From Prasinococcaceae sp. CCMP 1430 (Eukaryota; Prasinodermophyta; Palmophyllophyceae; Prasinococcales; Prasinococcaceae), in assembly GCA_013416795.1 (NCBI GenBank), contig RQSC01000026.1, positions 71,980 through 135,979 of the forward strand: a stretch of DNA of 64,000 nucleotides. Direction: 5' to 3'. Of this stretch, positions 18,318 through 29,597 are shown piece by piece (the first letter of the stretch is position 1; each line of letters opens with the position of its first letter). The position numbers were made by a program, and so were the translations under genes. The notes beneath the pieces are model-generated. The model was not told the origin of the DNA, did not search any database, and worked only from the letters and a program-made list of their open reading frames with translations.

Positions 18318-21254
18318 ATGGCGCCCTTGGGAGAGGACGACCAGGTGGTCACGCCGCGCGACCAGCCAGCGGTGGACAATCCGATCGTCGGCCTGAGCGG
18401 TGGCGTGGCACAGTTCGGCTCCACCCCGGTGCAGACGATGCTGCCAACCGCCTCACAAGGTCCGTCGCCCATGAAGGCTGACGGCACGGCGGCCAAGCGT
18501 GGCTCTTTCCTGGCGCCCATTCCACCAGCCGTGCCTGAAGATGGGGGCGAGAAAGGCGAGGGCGCCGGAACTGACGAGGTCGACGCGATCGGCCCCATCG
18601 ACGAGTCGAAGCTGCGCCTCCTCTACCTGCTGCACCTGTACACCAACAGACAGACGTGTGAGGAGCGGGGTCTCGGCGGCGATTATCAGCGCTGGCTACG
18701 GCTGCTCCCACTCTTTGTGCTCATGTACGAGGGCGTCGTGAGAGGTTGCTTCGAGTACGACTACGCCCCTCAGAGTATGTATGTGAGGGGCAAGCGCATG
18801 TACATCAACACGTCCCAGGAGGGGCGCGACGATGTCGACGATTTGAGGGAGCTTAAGCTTGTTTACGGTCTCAAAGTGACCTCGAAGAAGTACGTCACTT
18901 CGGTCGTTCTGCGCATCTCGAACCTGGGGTCGCGGTACTTGGATCGATTCCTCGACCGCAACTCCAAGCAAGCCGTGGAAGACCTAGTGTACGCCCCGGG
19001 TACTCGCCTTCGTCGTTACGTCAAGTACAAGGGGCCGGAAGTTGGTGCGCCTGATCGCGCCTCTGGCAGCAACGGTGGGAGCGAGGACGGGAGCGACGAG
19101 GGGGCAGGCGGGGAGACATCGGATGGCGCCGACGGCTCTTTGGAGGCTGAGGTCAATCTCGATGCCAGCTTCGCGCGCAAAGGCAGCAAGAACAGCTTCG
19201 GTAGCGACATCGGGGGCAGCGACGACGTCGACAGCGGCGGTGAGGACGACGAGGACGACGGGGAAGGCACATTTTGGATGTACACTGAAGACGGCTCGTA
19301 CGAGGAGAAGTCAGGCGTGACCGAGATCGAGCAGGTGTCGTACGTGTCATCGCCGTACCTCCCCCAGCCGCTGCGCAGGTGGGGGAGGGAGACGCTCTCA
19401 AACACAGACAGATTGAACGACCTCGCGCAGGCGGCGAGCTCAATCAAAGATGCCGAGCTCGACGAGGCCATCACTCTCGACGAGGTGCATATGCTCGTGA
19501 CTGAGTGGGTGCCGATGGGAGGCAACCAGATCGTGGCGCTGAACGACAAGCTCGGGTCCTCGGAGAGGGTTCAGGGCGGTTTCTTCACCGCCAAGTTGGA
19601 CACCGCACCTGAGCTCACAGATTTTACTGGGGGGTCGGAGGGCCTGACGGCGGTGAACATTCTTGACTTCGACGAGGCGGGCTACGTGAATTTCGAGGCA
19701 GAGGTCTATTTCCCGTCCGACGAGGGCGTTGTGCAGATTGAAAACTTCGGCGTACACTTCGGCGAGGATGGCCTGGTTGCGTACGGCCTGCGTGTGGATG
19801 GCGTGATGGATCGCGTCCGCATAAACCTCAGCCTTGATCTGCTGTCGCGTCTAATGGTGGACGTCAATCAGGACACTTCGGCAGTGGTCGCCAACCTCTT
19901 CTCGTCGCACCAGCGTGCGCTGCTCGATCTCACCTTCATGGGTGACGTCGAGAACCGCGACAAGTTTTACGTGCTGCTCACCAACGGTATCACGCCAAAG
20001 ATGGTCGCCGACAAGTACATGGACAAGGAGACGTACGAGAATGAGCTCAAGCAAGTGCTCGGTGACACGTACAGCGCGCACGACCTTGATGACAATGAGG
20101 TCCTGGTCATCGGCAAGACAGGCATACTGGTATCGTGCTCTGCCGGCCACTCACTGAGGCACGAGCCCATGGTCGTCGCCTACGCCTCGCTGCAGTCGCG
20201 GAATGTCTTCACGCGTTCTGTCTTCAACCGGTGTTTCGTGCTCACAGATACGCTCAAGGTGGTCCACGACCTGATCGAGAAGCACGACCATGACCCTGCC
20301 AACATCGACCGCGTGCGCTCGCTGCTATCCACGTGCACGGAGGAGTGCATCATGCTCGGCGAGATTCAGACGTTCCTGCTCGAGTCAATGTCGGACTTCG
20401 AAGTCCCCAAGGCCCTTGAGGACGACGCGGCCTCGCTGAAGCTCCTCGAGTGCTTGCGCATCGAAAAACTGCTCAACCGCATGAGGGCGCGCGCCATTGA
20501 TATCGAGAAGACGATTACTGGTGCGAGCAATGACCTCACCGCGCTTCGCGAGCAGGCAGATGTCATCAACCGCCAAAAGAAGCTCTCCACGTCGCGGGGA
20601 CTCGATGAATCCACCAAGAACCTCGAGGACCTCTTCCGAGCAGGCATGCGCCAGGGAGCAGTGCTTGAGATTATGCAAGTCGTGCTTGCGGGATCGCTCG
20701 CCTTCGATGTGGTTGACAGGACCACTGGGTTCTACCTGGGCATCTCGCAGAGCATCACTTGGGCCAACGATTGGCTCACGCCATACATCGTCGACACGCC
20801 TTTCATCTGGCTGGCCATCAACCTCTTTACTTGGGTGCTTTTCGGTGGCTTCCTGATCTGGTTCATGCGCTACCTAGCGTACATGGGCACCAGCGTCATG
20901 TCGCTCCGCGCCGTTCACAACAAGAAGATCGTTATGGCGAACATGCGCAGGTATCTTGGCGACCGCTCAATCGAGGTGCAGGACACCGACAACGACCCAA
21001 ACGTCTTCATCAAGAAGTACAGCTGGGACGAGGCACCACATGCCAAGTGGGAGGGCCTACCTCCTACCATCGAGATGACCTTCGATGAACGCTACTCCTT
21101 CCTGCTGCATGTGTACATTCAGGTCAACAAGCGCAAGAGCAAGCTCAGCGTGGAGGCGGCACACGAGCTCATCTTCGAGGACCTGAAAACTTACGACTGT
21201 TTCAAAGACAAGGTGACAACGGCGGAGATAACTGCACCGAGCGTCACGGCGTGA
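18318..21254 (+). CDS. Large unknown protein with C-terminal transmembrane pair
   Basis: Single exon, 978 aa. Residues 1-90 are low complexity. A globular part (about 95-260) starts with LRLLYLLHLYTNRQTCEERG; then a Gly/Asp/Ser acidic insert (about 245-325). Residues 340-760 are well structured, with CTEECIMLGEIQTFLLESMSD, a long charged helix (RIEKLLNRMRARAIDIEKTI) and a heptad-like segment. Near residues 790-870 come hydrophobic stretches, AVLEIMQVVLAGSLAFDVV and FIWLAINLFTWVLFGGFLIWF, then a basic ~110-residue cytosolic-type tail. The arrangement of a long helix followed by two TMs recalls CorA-type transporters, but the GMN motif is absent. I do not recognise the family. Codon use fits its neighbours. 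Confidence 0.75.
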   Translation: MAPLGEDDQVVTPRDQPAVDNPIVGLSGGVAQFGSTPVQTMLPTASQGPSPMKADGTAAKRGSFLAPIPPAVPEDGGEKGEGAGTDEVDAIGPIDESKLRLLYLLHLYTNRQTCEERGLGGDYQRWLRLLPLFVLMYEGVVRGCFEYDYAPQSMYVRGKRMYINTSQEGRDDVDDLRELKLVYGLKVTSKKYVTSVVLRISNLGSRYLDRFLDRNSKQAVEDLVYAPGTRLRRYVKYKGPEVGAPDRASGSNGGSEDGSDEGAGGETSDGADGSLEAEVNLDASFARKGSKNSFGSDIGGSDDVDSGGEDDEDDGEGTFWMYTEDGSYEEKSGVTEIEQVSYVSSPYLPQPLRRWGRETLSNTDRLNDLAQAASSIKDAELDEAITLDEVHMLVTEWVPMGGNQIVALNDKLGSSERVQGGFFTAKLDTAPELTDFTGGSEGLTAVNILDFDEAGYVNFEAEVYFPSDEGVVQIENFGVHFGEDGLVAYGLRVDGVMDRVRINLSLDLLSRLMVDVNQDTSAVVANLFSSHQRALLDLTFMGDVENRDKFYVLLTNGITPKMVADKYMDKETYENELKQVLGDTYSAHDLDDNEVLVIGKTGILVSCSAGHSLRHEPMVVAYASLQSRNVFTRSVFNRCFVLTDTLKVVHDLIEKHDHDPANIDRVRSLLSTCTEECIMLGEIQTFLLESMSDFEVPKALEDDAASLKLLECLRIEKLLNRMRARAIDIEKTITGASNDLTALREQADVINRQKKLSTSRGLDESTKNLEDLFRAGMRQGAVLEIMQVVLAGSLAFDVVDRTTGFYLGISQSITWANDWLTPYIVDTPFIWLAINLFTWVLFGGFLIWFMRYLAYMGTSVMSLRAVHNKKIVMANMRRYLGDRSIEVQDTDNDPNVFIKKYSWDEAPHAKWEGLPPTIEMTFDERYSFLLHVYIQVNKRKSKLSVEAAHELIFEDLKTYDCFKDKVTTAEITAPSVTA

Positions 21255-21525
21255 GCAAAACGCGCCCCCCCCCACCCCCCCCACCCCCCCCATGCCCTGC
21301 GCGCCACCTCCCTGGGCACTTGTGGCGCCAACTTGTACGCAATCCGACAATTCACCCGCCCATGTGAACGCTATCCGGCGCGTCCTTGTAAATTGTGCAA
21401 TCACACCCCGACGGCGCGCCAGCAGCACGACGACGCTCAAAGCCCCAGTATGCGAGGGAGATAGATAATTTTACCGCCGTCCTCACACGAAGCACATGCT
21501 ACCAGCAGGGAATCTCTCGCGACCT
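21255..21525. other. Tail-to-tail spacer with poly-C
   Basis: C-runs separated by single A at about 21265-21290 (C9-A-C8-A-C8-like), a candidate G4/i-motif just after the stop. TGTAA at 21387. Confidence 0.6.
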
Positions 21526-24500
21526 TCACAGTGCACTCATCTCTACTCTGCCGGCATCGTCGCCGCCAAATACGGCGACGTCATTCTCGAAGGTAGTAAA
21601 GGCGCCCGTAAAAGAGCCCCACTTGTTGGGCCGTGCGAAGCGAACAATCGCGAAGGCAATTCCCGCCACCACGACCAAACCGCCTACAATCCCGCCGACC
21701 AGGCCAGCTATGGGCAACCCAGACGAGTCATCGGGCACAAACCCGACGCCGTCCTCATCCGCCCAAGCGAGTGGAAGCTTTGCTCCATTGGCGTCCCCAC
21801 TCACCTGCGGCAATGATGGGTGGTGAGGGGCGCCCGCTGTTAGTTGGCGCGCTCGCCTGCGCGCTACCCTCTCCAACGCGAGAGCCGGTCTTGAGCATGC
21901 CGCGCGCGCACCTCATATCCACCGACGCTATCGCCCACGCCGACAGCCGCCGAGAATGTCTCCTTCTCGGCGAGCGACACGACTTGGATCAGCAGCTCCT
22001 CACGCACGGCCACGTCCTTGACCACCAGCGCCTCCGCGAAGGCCGCCAAGCCGCTCGCATCTGAAACAGCCCTTCCAAGCTCTTTGGCGCTCTCTGAATA
22101 CGCGAGCGACTCGAGCTCCGCGCGGATCTTGTCACATCCAGTCTCGCTTGCACACACGACTGATGCATCTGCGCGCAGCAATACCACCGCGTCCTCGGCG
22201 AGCGCGCGCGCCTCGCCCGCGCGCGCATTCTTCGCCGTAATGCCCCGTGCACCACGAGTCGCCTCGCTCTGCTGGAGGGCACGCGCATGCATGCGTCTGC
22301 GGCCGCTACCGTCTCTGCCGAGCGTCACCAACACATCGCCGACACGCGACCCGGTGAGTGCAGCCAGCGCGCTCGATAAGGCGGACGAGCTCAGCTTGTC
22401 TGCCTTGTCGCTGCCTGTCACCGAGAGCGACAGCGTCGCCGCGATCGCTGCAGATGCACGCGTGATCTGCACGCCATCCTGTCCGATCCCAGCGCCACCG
22501 TTGCCCACGGCGCCACTCTCAGCGAGCATTGATGCAAGTGACCCCTCCAGCTCGGTCAATGCCTCATTCCTGTCCGACAGAAAGCCCTTGAGCAGGCCCT
22601 CCCCGGAGAGCACCAGCACGGTGGTGTGCGGCTCCACGTACTTGGGCGGTGGCGAGGCGGTGGCGGTGGCAGGCGGGGGGCTCTCAGTCACGGCGGGCGC
22701 GGGTCGTGGTGGGGGAGAGGAGCTCATGCGTGGTGGCGAGCTAGACGCCTGCGCAGGCGGCGGTCGCACGTCTACCTGAGTGGGCGGCGGCGGCGCGACC
22801 TCGGGCGGGGGCGCAGACGTGTACCGTTCTGCCAGCGGCAGCTCCTGCATGGGCTTTGTGCACATCCACTCTGCGGCATTCGCGCCATCGCTCTCGAGCT
22901 CCATCGTCACAACAGCCACGTCGAGCCCCACCTCAATCGTGTCGGGGCAAATGTGATGCTTGCGATTGGTGAATGTGGTGGTGTGGTATGCCATGCGCAT
23001 CGTGCCTCCGACGCGCTCGAAGAGGTAACAGAACTCGCGGTTCGAATACGCCTTGAGCACGCCCTCGGAGGTAGGCGAGCCGTTGTCTGATACGCCACAC
23101 TCGCGTACATTCGCCTCAAATGCCACCTCGCGTACAGTACTTTCGTCCGCGCCCTCGCAAGCGTATTCCGAGACGAGCGTGCCCGCCGCTCCTCCTGCCG
23201 CCACGGTCATGCTAGTACTGCATGTGACCTTCTGCACGTTTTCCACGCACTGGTCTGCCTTCTCGGCAGGCAGCACGTCCGCGCAGTAAGCCCACGCGCC
23301 TGCAAAGGTGGGCGTGAGCGAACACCATGGGCGCACGTCCTCCGTGGTAGTGCACGTATCGTACTGCACACCACGGTATGTGAAAGGCAGCGCACATGGC
23401 GCTCCGTAGACAGTGACGCGCCCTTCGTCATTCTCAGCTGAGCACGCGCGGGCGAACGTCTCGCTGCCGGTCCACTCGCCCGCGAACTCGGCAGGCACCG
23501 CATGCGGCTGGCACAGCCACGCCTCGGCGCCAAGCTGGCCGCTCACTGGTGCCAGCGTGTTGATGACCAGTTCGGCATCCACGGCTCCGGTGTCGATGTG
23601 ATCGCACTCGTCGGCGCGCGCTAGTATGCCTTGGTGCCATTTCGTGGTGAGTAGACCTGTGTCCGGGTCGATCTCAAACGAGTGGCAATAGCTGCGCCCA
23701 GCGATGATCGCATGGTAATAGCCACGGTGATCCCCCGTACATGCGACCTCCGTTAGGATGTCGTTTGAGTACGGCACGAACTCGTCCGAGCCCTCACAGC
23801 GGATACTGCGCTCCGAGCCACGCAATACATGCAAATGCGGGTCTCAACGAGTCAGCGCTGCGTGTGCAGGCTCATCTGCACGCCAGACAGGCGGGGCACC
23901 GTGGGCCTCGAGCTCCTGCCACGGGGAATGCGCGTCTTTGAAACATCAAGCGAACAAAGGCGCCGGCCTGCAGCAATGCGCGCGCCCGACCCTACGCATA
24001 CACGCGCGCATTTGCGCGCGTGCTACCCGCCCTGTCGAGGTCCGCGCGAGGCGAGGCTAACCGATGTCTATCTCTCGACGCACCTCATCGAGAGCATAGT
24101 CGAACCTGCGACCGTCGACATTCGCAGCTCACACGTGCCACCCACGTGCGTCTCGGTGCCCTCCCAGTCGCCCACGAGCTCGGTGGGTACTTCCACAGCG
24201 ACGCCAGTGCCCGCCTCGGGAGCCGCACAGTAGTCGAAGTTGTTCCCAACGGGGGCGCCAAGCGTGCATGTGGATGCGTCCGCGACGACGCACCACTCAC
24301 CCAGCGGGTCGTCGTCGGGATTCTCACACGTGCCGCGGAACAAAGAGCCTTCGTACTCCCATGGGTTGGCGCATGTGCAGCCTGCCATGGTGGTTGCGGC
24401 CTGAGCGCGGGTTTGCATGCACCGGCATACGCGCGCGCCGCGCGCGAGATCGCACCCAAATATGCAGGTGTCAGCGAAGCACCCCCCCCGCAGGCCGAAC

Positions 24501-24689
24501 ACGCCGCTGCCGCCCCCGTCTGCGCGCGCTGCGCACCTGTGGGGCGTCGCCAGGCTCTCCATATGCGCCACTTGTCCCGTCGAAAGGCTCTCCGTATGCG
24601 CCACTGTCGCCGTAGAAAGCGGCATTGGCGGCGGTGGCCGCACCGAGCGCCAGCGCGAGCGCCGGCGCCGCGGCGCCGCGCACCATCAT
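21526..24689 (-). CDS. Fibronectin type-II domain type-I membrane protein
   Basis: Four exons, 24689-24537, 24400-24084, 23805-21912 and 21804-21526; donors CAG|GTGCGC, GAG|GTGCGT, GAG|GTGCGC; one phase-2 junction reads AG|T. Product 880 aa. Exon 1 encodes a signal peptide (MMVRGAAAPALALALGAATA). Two FN2-like modules: one in exon 2 (CTCANPWEYEG ... GEWC ... FDYC) and one in exon 3 (CALPFTYRGVQYDTC ... RPWCSLTP ... WAYC). Cys-rich blocks of lipocalin-like repeats surround them. A Pro-rich stalk (PPPP/SPPP, residues about 495-550) and a SEA-like region follow, then a TM helix (GLVGGIVGGLVVVAGIAFAIV) and a short tail. FN2 modules bind collagen or choline lipids in animals; here a cell-surface adhesion or ligand role is inference. 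Confidence 0.85.
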
Positions 24690-25409
24690 CGACGCGACGC
24701 GCGCGAGCGGCGCGAGCGCGCCGTGTGGCCCGCGCCCGCGCCACGCGTTGTGGCTCCGCCCGCGTCAGCCAGTGTCGTGGCCTTGCGCGCCGGCGGTCAG
24801 CACACCCACCGCACCCCCCGTCCCTTCCCACCGCTGGCGCTCGCCCCGCCGCGTGCATTGACCTGACGTCGGTCGGCCGGGTCGGGGGGAGGAGGTGACG
24901 TGGGCGCTCGTTTCCAACCCCCTTGTGCATACAGTAGGTTGGCGCTCGAGCGAGGGCCGCGCCGGGAGGAACTCGCGAGGAACGCGCGCGGGGGAACCCT
25001 GCGCGCCCGCGCTGCCGCTGGCGCCTCCCTCGTGCCTGCCGAGAGTCAATAAACCCTATCTCTCAACCTCAAACACCAAATCCCGCAGAATCGAAACGCG
25101 CGCGCGCGCGCGCGCGCGCTGCTCCTGCGCGCGCGCTCCTGCCGGGTTCCCCGAGCCAGGTGCGTGAGGGAGCGAGCGGGCGAGTGCGCGCGTGCGCGGG
25201 GCAGAAGAAGAGAGAGAGAAAGAGAGAGAGAGGGGGGAGGGGGGGCGGCGGGGCGTGGCAGACGCTGGTCTCAGCGCGCGGCGCGCTCGCGCGCGCGAGG
25301 CAGAGAGGAAGCGCGGGCCCTGTCACGAGACGGAGGCGAGTGCAGGGACCGCGTGGCGCCGGCGGCGCGGGGTGGGCTGTGGTGGGGTGAAGGACACGCA
25401 CCCCGGGCG
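24690..25409. other. Head-to-head promoter region with (CG)n and (GA)n tracts
   Basis: Separates the FN2 gene from the coiled-coil gene. (CG)n at 25097-25119 is a Z-DNA-type tract and (GA)n at about 25206-25234 a polypurine tract. AATAAA occurs at 25048-25053. No gene seen. Confidence 0.55.
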
Positions 25410-28319
25410 ATGGGCGCGGGGGGTGCCGCGGCAGCGGCGCACGCGTTAGGCGAGGGCGGCGGCAGCGGCGCCCTCGCAGTGCCCGTTGGCGACGTGGGAG
25501 CGCATCCGCTGACCGACGCCACCGAGCTTCGGCCCACTGTCGCTGCCGCAGAGATTGCAGCATGGGGAGGGCGCGCTGTGCGCGGTACTGGTGCCTCGCC
25601 GGGTACGCCACGCTATCGCCGCGAGCTCGCCAGGCTACGCGCACGTGTGAGCGGTGCCGACTCGAGCGGCGCGCCCGTTGAGGATGCCAGGCATGAGCAC
25701 GGGCAGGTGAGCGCGCCTCCGCACGCGAGGGCGCATGACCCGGCCCACTGGCGCGCGGAGGTCGTCGGCGGCGACGCAGCAGGCGGCGGCGCTGCCGCCA
25801 CCGGCGGCCAGGAGCTAAAGCGTTTGCAATGTGCGGTGGCAGAGCTGTCGGCACAGCTCGAGGAGACGGCGGCCGCTCGGGACGAGGCTCTTGCGCGCCT
25901 GGGCGAGCTTGGTGCCGCAGCCGAGGCGCACGCGGCAGACGCGGCACGGCTAGCGGTGGAGCGCGACGCCGCGACCGCACAGGTGAACGCCGCCTTAGTG
26001 GCGGCGGAGGATCGCGTACTGATGGCGGAGACCGCTACTGCAGCCGCACAAACCACGCAGCAACGCGAGCGCGCGCTCTTCACCTCGTCAGTTAGCGAGC
26101 TGGAGGCCCGATTGACGGAGAGCGAGGCTCGGCTGAAGGCTGCGGAAACCCGCAGTACGCAGTTCCAGGAGGCAGCAGAGACCGGCGAGCGTGAGCGCGC
26201 AGGGTCGAAGGCGCGCGTGGTCGAGCTTGAAGAGACGCTCAGGGAGGCAGAAGCCCGCCTCACGCGCTTCCAGGAGGCTGCAGAGACCAGTGGCCGCGAG
26301 CGCGCAGAGTCGCTCACGCGCGTGGCCGAGCTCGAGGAGACGCTCGCGAAGGTGAGGCAGGCATCGACTGCCGGTATCAACGAAGTCATGGCGAGTCTGG
26401 CATACGCCGAGGTGCGGGTGACGGAGCTCTCAGAGGCAGACGCCGAAAGAAACGAACTGAAGGGCAAGGTGTCAGAGCTCACGAGCGAGGTCTCTGTACT
26501 GAGGACGAAAGTCTCAGACCTTTCAGTCCAGCTTCAGACTGTCAAGGGTGAGCGCGACCTTGCAGTCGCGGACGCGCGCAGGATCGCGGAGGACGCGCGC
26601 GAGTCCGTCGCAGGTGCCACTGAGGCCGCCGAACGCGCGAAAGTCGAAGCCGCAGCTGCGCAGGACAGTGCTGAAGCCGCCCGCGAAGAGGCGCTCGTGA
26701 TGATTGAGGAGGCCGACGGCGCATTGTCAGGCGAATTGCGAGTGCAGCTAGCCGAGCTCGAGAAACGCGCGGGCGCGGAGCGTGCGGCAGCTAGCGAGCT
26801 GGGGGCGCGCCACGCAGCGGCCAAGGAGGCAGCGCTCGCTGAGGCTGCGACGCTGGCCGAGCGCGCAGAGAAGGCTGAGGCTGCGCTCGCCGCGGCTATT
26901 GTTGCTGCGGACAGGCGCACTGAAGAAGTCGCCGAAAGTCTGGGCGCGGCGCTGGGTGAGAAGGACGCCACCATCGGCGCGCTCCGCGATCGCCTGGCCA
27001 CGTTTGAATCGGCCATCGCCGAGCGTGACGCCTTGCTGCTATCGTTTGGCACACGCGCGGATGCAAATGCACATACGCCTGCAGCTCGCTCGTCTGCAGG
27101 AAAGCACCTGCCAGGCATTGCGAGCGCACATGCACGCGCTGGTGCGCGCGCTGCCACTTTGCTCCCTGGCGCGAGCACAAGCTCCGCGCAGTTCGCAGGA
27201 CTCGATGCCGCCAGGAGCGAATCGCGCGTCCGAGCGTTGCGCGCACGTGTACGAGCGGCGGACGAAACCAAAGAAGCCGCAGTTTCCGAAATCACCGAGC
27301 TCGTGTTGGCGATGTGCGAGGCCTTCCAGGCTGCGCCCTCACGCGAGGGCGCCGCGATAATTGAGAGCATGCTGCCAACAGTGCCAGAGGCAGTGCTGCG
27401 AGCGGTGAGCTCGCAGCTGCGCGGGGATAGCGCGGCGGCAGCGGCTGGCGGCGCACCGCCCACGCCGGCACCGGCGCCTGCGCGCATTCATTCGGACTCT
27501 GGCGCGCAGAAAGCTCCGGCCGACGCCCTGGCGGCTTTGCTGGCACATGTGACCAACGCAGCCGCGGAGACTATGCGGCGCAACGCGGGTCCAGGCGCGG
27601 AGGCAGGAGCGGACTCCGAGGTTCGTCGCACTCCTGCGGCAATGGGTCAATCGCCGCAGGCGATGGCCGCGGCTGCGCACGCGGCTGGCGTCAACTTAGC
27701 GGCTGCTACCGCCGTCGCCTCGGCGCCGGAGATCGCTACGCTGCTGGCGGACACACGCGCTCGCCTCGCGCGCGCCGACGCAGACAAAAAAGCAGCGCTC
27801 GCGGAGCTGGTTTCGATGGGTGCCGCCAATCCAGCGGCTGCCATGCCACCCATCAGCGCGACGAGCGGCACGCCGGGGTCAACGCAGCGCATGGCGAGTG
27901 CCGTCTTAGCGCAGGTCGCGCACGCCAATCACGAGCACGCCGCGGAGCTCGAAGCCGTGTGGGACGACATCGAGGGCGAGGCCACCGAGCGGCGAGCGCG
28001 GCGCCTCAGCGGCATTGAAGAAGGGCCCGACGAGGGCGCTGTGGCCATGCTGGCGAACACGAACACCCCCGCTGCCACATCGTCGATACCCAAGAAGATG
28101 CTAGTCGCGGCGATTCGGTCGTCGGGTCTAGCGGGGGCGCCCTCGTCGCCGTCGGCATCCTCCGAGGAGCGGCTGTTGGCCACCAAGATCGCAGTGCGGC
28201 GCGACGTCGACAGCCAGCTCGAGGCGCTCGCGAGCGCCGACGCCACGCTCGGCGAGATGGGGCGCGCGCTCGCCGCCGGTGGCGCCGGTGGCAGCGGCGG
28301 CGAGTTAGCGCTCGTGTAG
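25410..28319 (+). CDS. Long coiled-coil protein
   Basis: Single exon, 969 aa. Residues about 130-550 form a nearly continuous coiled coil rich in Ala, Glu, Arg and Leu, with an internal duplication (RSTQFQEAAETGERERA and the later LTRFQEAAETSGRERAES, about 37 residues apart), and repeated VAELEETL blocks. Residues 550-969 alternate short helices with Ala/Gly/Pro-rich linkers. There is no head domain, signal peptide or TM. Likely a structural or tethering protein such as a centrosomal, Golgi or intraflagellar component; the sequence does not decide. Start chosen as the first ATG after the GA tract. Confidence 0.7.
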   Translation: MGAGGAAAAAHALGEGGGSGALAVPVGDVGAHPLTDATELRPTVAAAEIAAWGGRAVRGTGASPGTPRYRRELARLRARVSGADSSGAPVEDARHEHGQVSAPPHARAHDPAHWRAEVVGGDAAGGGAAATGGQELKRLQCAVAELSAQLEETAAARDEALARLGELGAAAEAHAADAARLAVERDAATAQVNAALVAAEDRVLMAETATAAAQTTQQRERALFTSSVSELEARLTESEARLKAAETRSTQFQEAAETGERERAGSKARVVELEETLREAEARLTRFQEAAETSGRERAESLTRVAELEETLAKVRQASTAGINEVMASLAYAEVRVTELSEADAERNELKGKVSELTSEVSVLRTKVSDLSVQLQTVKGERDLAVADARRIAEDARESVAGATEAAERAKVEAAAAQDSAEAAREEALVMIEEADGALSGELRVQLAELEKRAGAERAAASELGARHAAAKEAALAEAATLAERAEKAEAALAAAIVAADRRTEEVAESLGAALGEKDATIGALRDRLATFESAIAERDALLLSFGTRADANAHTPAARSSAGKHLPGIASAHARAGARAATLLPGASTSSAQFAGLDAARSESRVRALRARVRAADETKEAAVSEITELVLAMCEAFQAAPSREGAAIIESMLPTVPEAVLRAVSSQLRGDSAAAAAGGAPPTPAPAPARIHSDSGAQKAPADALAALLAHVTNAAAETMRRNAGPGAEAGADSEVRRTPAAMGQSPQAMAAAAHAAGVNLAAATAVASAPEIATLLADTRARLARADADKKAALAELVSMGAANPAAAMPPISATSGTPGSTQRMASAVLAQVAHANHEHAAELEAVWDDIEGEATERRARRLSGIEEGPDEGAVAMLANTNTPAATSSIPKKMLVAAIRSSGLAGAPSSPSASSEERLLATKIAVRRDVDSQLEALASADATLGEMGRALAAGGAGGSGGELALV

Positions 28320-28868
28320 AGCAACTCGTCCGTGCGCACGTCAGTTCGCCCGCGCCCGCGCGCCCACGCTGCGGCGCTGAGGTGGCGCGCGCGGCGGTGG
28401 CGGCGGCGCTGCGGGGCGGATCGAGACCCCAAAGGAGGGGGGAGGTAAGGGTTCGAGGGCGAGCGTGACGTGCGATCGCATGCGGTGCCGCCCGGCGCGC
28501 GCGGGAGGGAGAGGGAGGGCGCGGACCCTGAAGACGCGGCGCGAGCGCGCGGGCGCGGGGGCGGACGCAGCGCCACGCGGGCGCCACAGTGGCCACAGCG
28601 CGCGCGGGACGGGGGAGGGAGACCCAGCGCGAGGGCGGGCGTGACGGGTAGGCGCACCGCGGAAGGCCCACCGCGAGCGCGTGCGGGCTGCTCTCGGCCG
28701 GCGTCTGCGGGTCAAAAGCTCGGGTGCCCGCGGCGGTGCGGGCCGGGCGCTCAGCGCCTTTGCACCGCAGCGCGTCGGGGACGGGGCGGTGGGACAAAGC
28801 CAGGGGGGTGGAGGGCACGAGCGACGAGAATCGATTCTGCCGCCTCTGGAAGCCCCCGCCGCTGCGCC
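28320..28868. other. Intergenic, very GC-rich
   Basis: No gene signal. Frames across it read as Arg/Ala/Pro low complexity. Presumably the 3' end of the coiled-coil gene and the promoter of the next small gene. Confidence 0.4.
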
Positions 28869-29261
28869 ATGGACGCTGCCGCTGCGGACGTGGCTGGGCC
28901 AGACATTGCCGCGAGCGTAGAGCCGTCTTCCACGGATGAGGGCATCCGCCAGTTGGACCTCGCCGCCTGGGAGCACGCCATCAAGGCAACGGCTGTCGCA
29001 GAGGCATTGAGCAGCTCTCCAGATACGCATGCCGACGTGCGCGAGCTCCTCTCGCAGCTAGGGGCCGCGGGCCATCGCGAGACCATCCACTCGGCGCCTA
29101 CAGATTCGGCGCACGCCCAGCACGCCAAGGCCGCGGACGCAGCGGCCAGGCTCAGCGACGCACACGACGTTCGCCGCCTCCTGTCCAATTACAGGCGGAG
29201 GACTTTTGACATGACGGGTCTGACGGGTAGCGGCGCAGGCCGCGCAGGTGCAGCTGCGTGA
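28869..29261 (+). CDS. Small helical protein, unknown
   Basis: 130-aa single-exon frame from the ATG at 28869. Soluble, no signal peptide or TM. Two helical parts (residues about 25-65: RQLDLAAWEHAIKATAVAEA, DVRELLSQLG) and a C-terminal DVRRLLSNYRRRTFDMTG. The repeated D-V-R-[ER]-LLS suggests an internal duplication. No family recognised. Composition has more Asp/His/Ser than random frames here, which is why I keep it. Confidence 0.5.
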   Translation: MDAAAADVAGPDIAASVEPSSTDEGIRQLDLAAWEHAIKATAVAEALSSSPDTHADVRELLSQLGAAGHRETIHSAPTDSAHAQHAKAADAAARLSDAHDVRRLLSNYRRRTFDMTGLTGSGAGRAGAAA

Positions 29262-29597
29262 GGCCACAGGTTGGCGAGAGTAGACGCTCTTTTGGTAGTG
29301 AGAAGAGTAGCCGTAGAGTACACGTAAGGAGGCACATGAAGCAGATACCAGCGTTTGTGCACCGCAACCTGGCGGGCACAGAGGGCACACCCTGGCACAA
29401 TCCGGCGCTCGCAGCTTGAGCGACGGATGGGCGCGCTTCCACACCAGCACCGGCCGCCACCGCTAGCTAGAGAGGGTCGCTTCCGCGGTCCGCCAGCATA
29501 GTCAAAAGTTACGCAGGCGCGCGCGCGTTCGAGCGGAAAAGTGGCGGCGGCGGTGCGCAGCCGGCGTCGCAGGTTTGGTGAGCGTTGCGAGCCCTCC
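29262..29597. other. Tail-to-tail spacer
   Basis: 3' region between the small helical gene and the aspartate-semialdehyde dehydrogenase stop. No gene seen. Confidence 0.4.

Noticed and set aside
21255-21300. Terminator hairpin after the 978-aa gene
   Set aside because: Poly-C run without stem; eukaryotic gene, so bacterial terminator logic does not apply.
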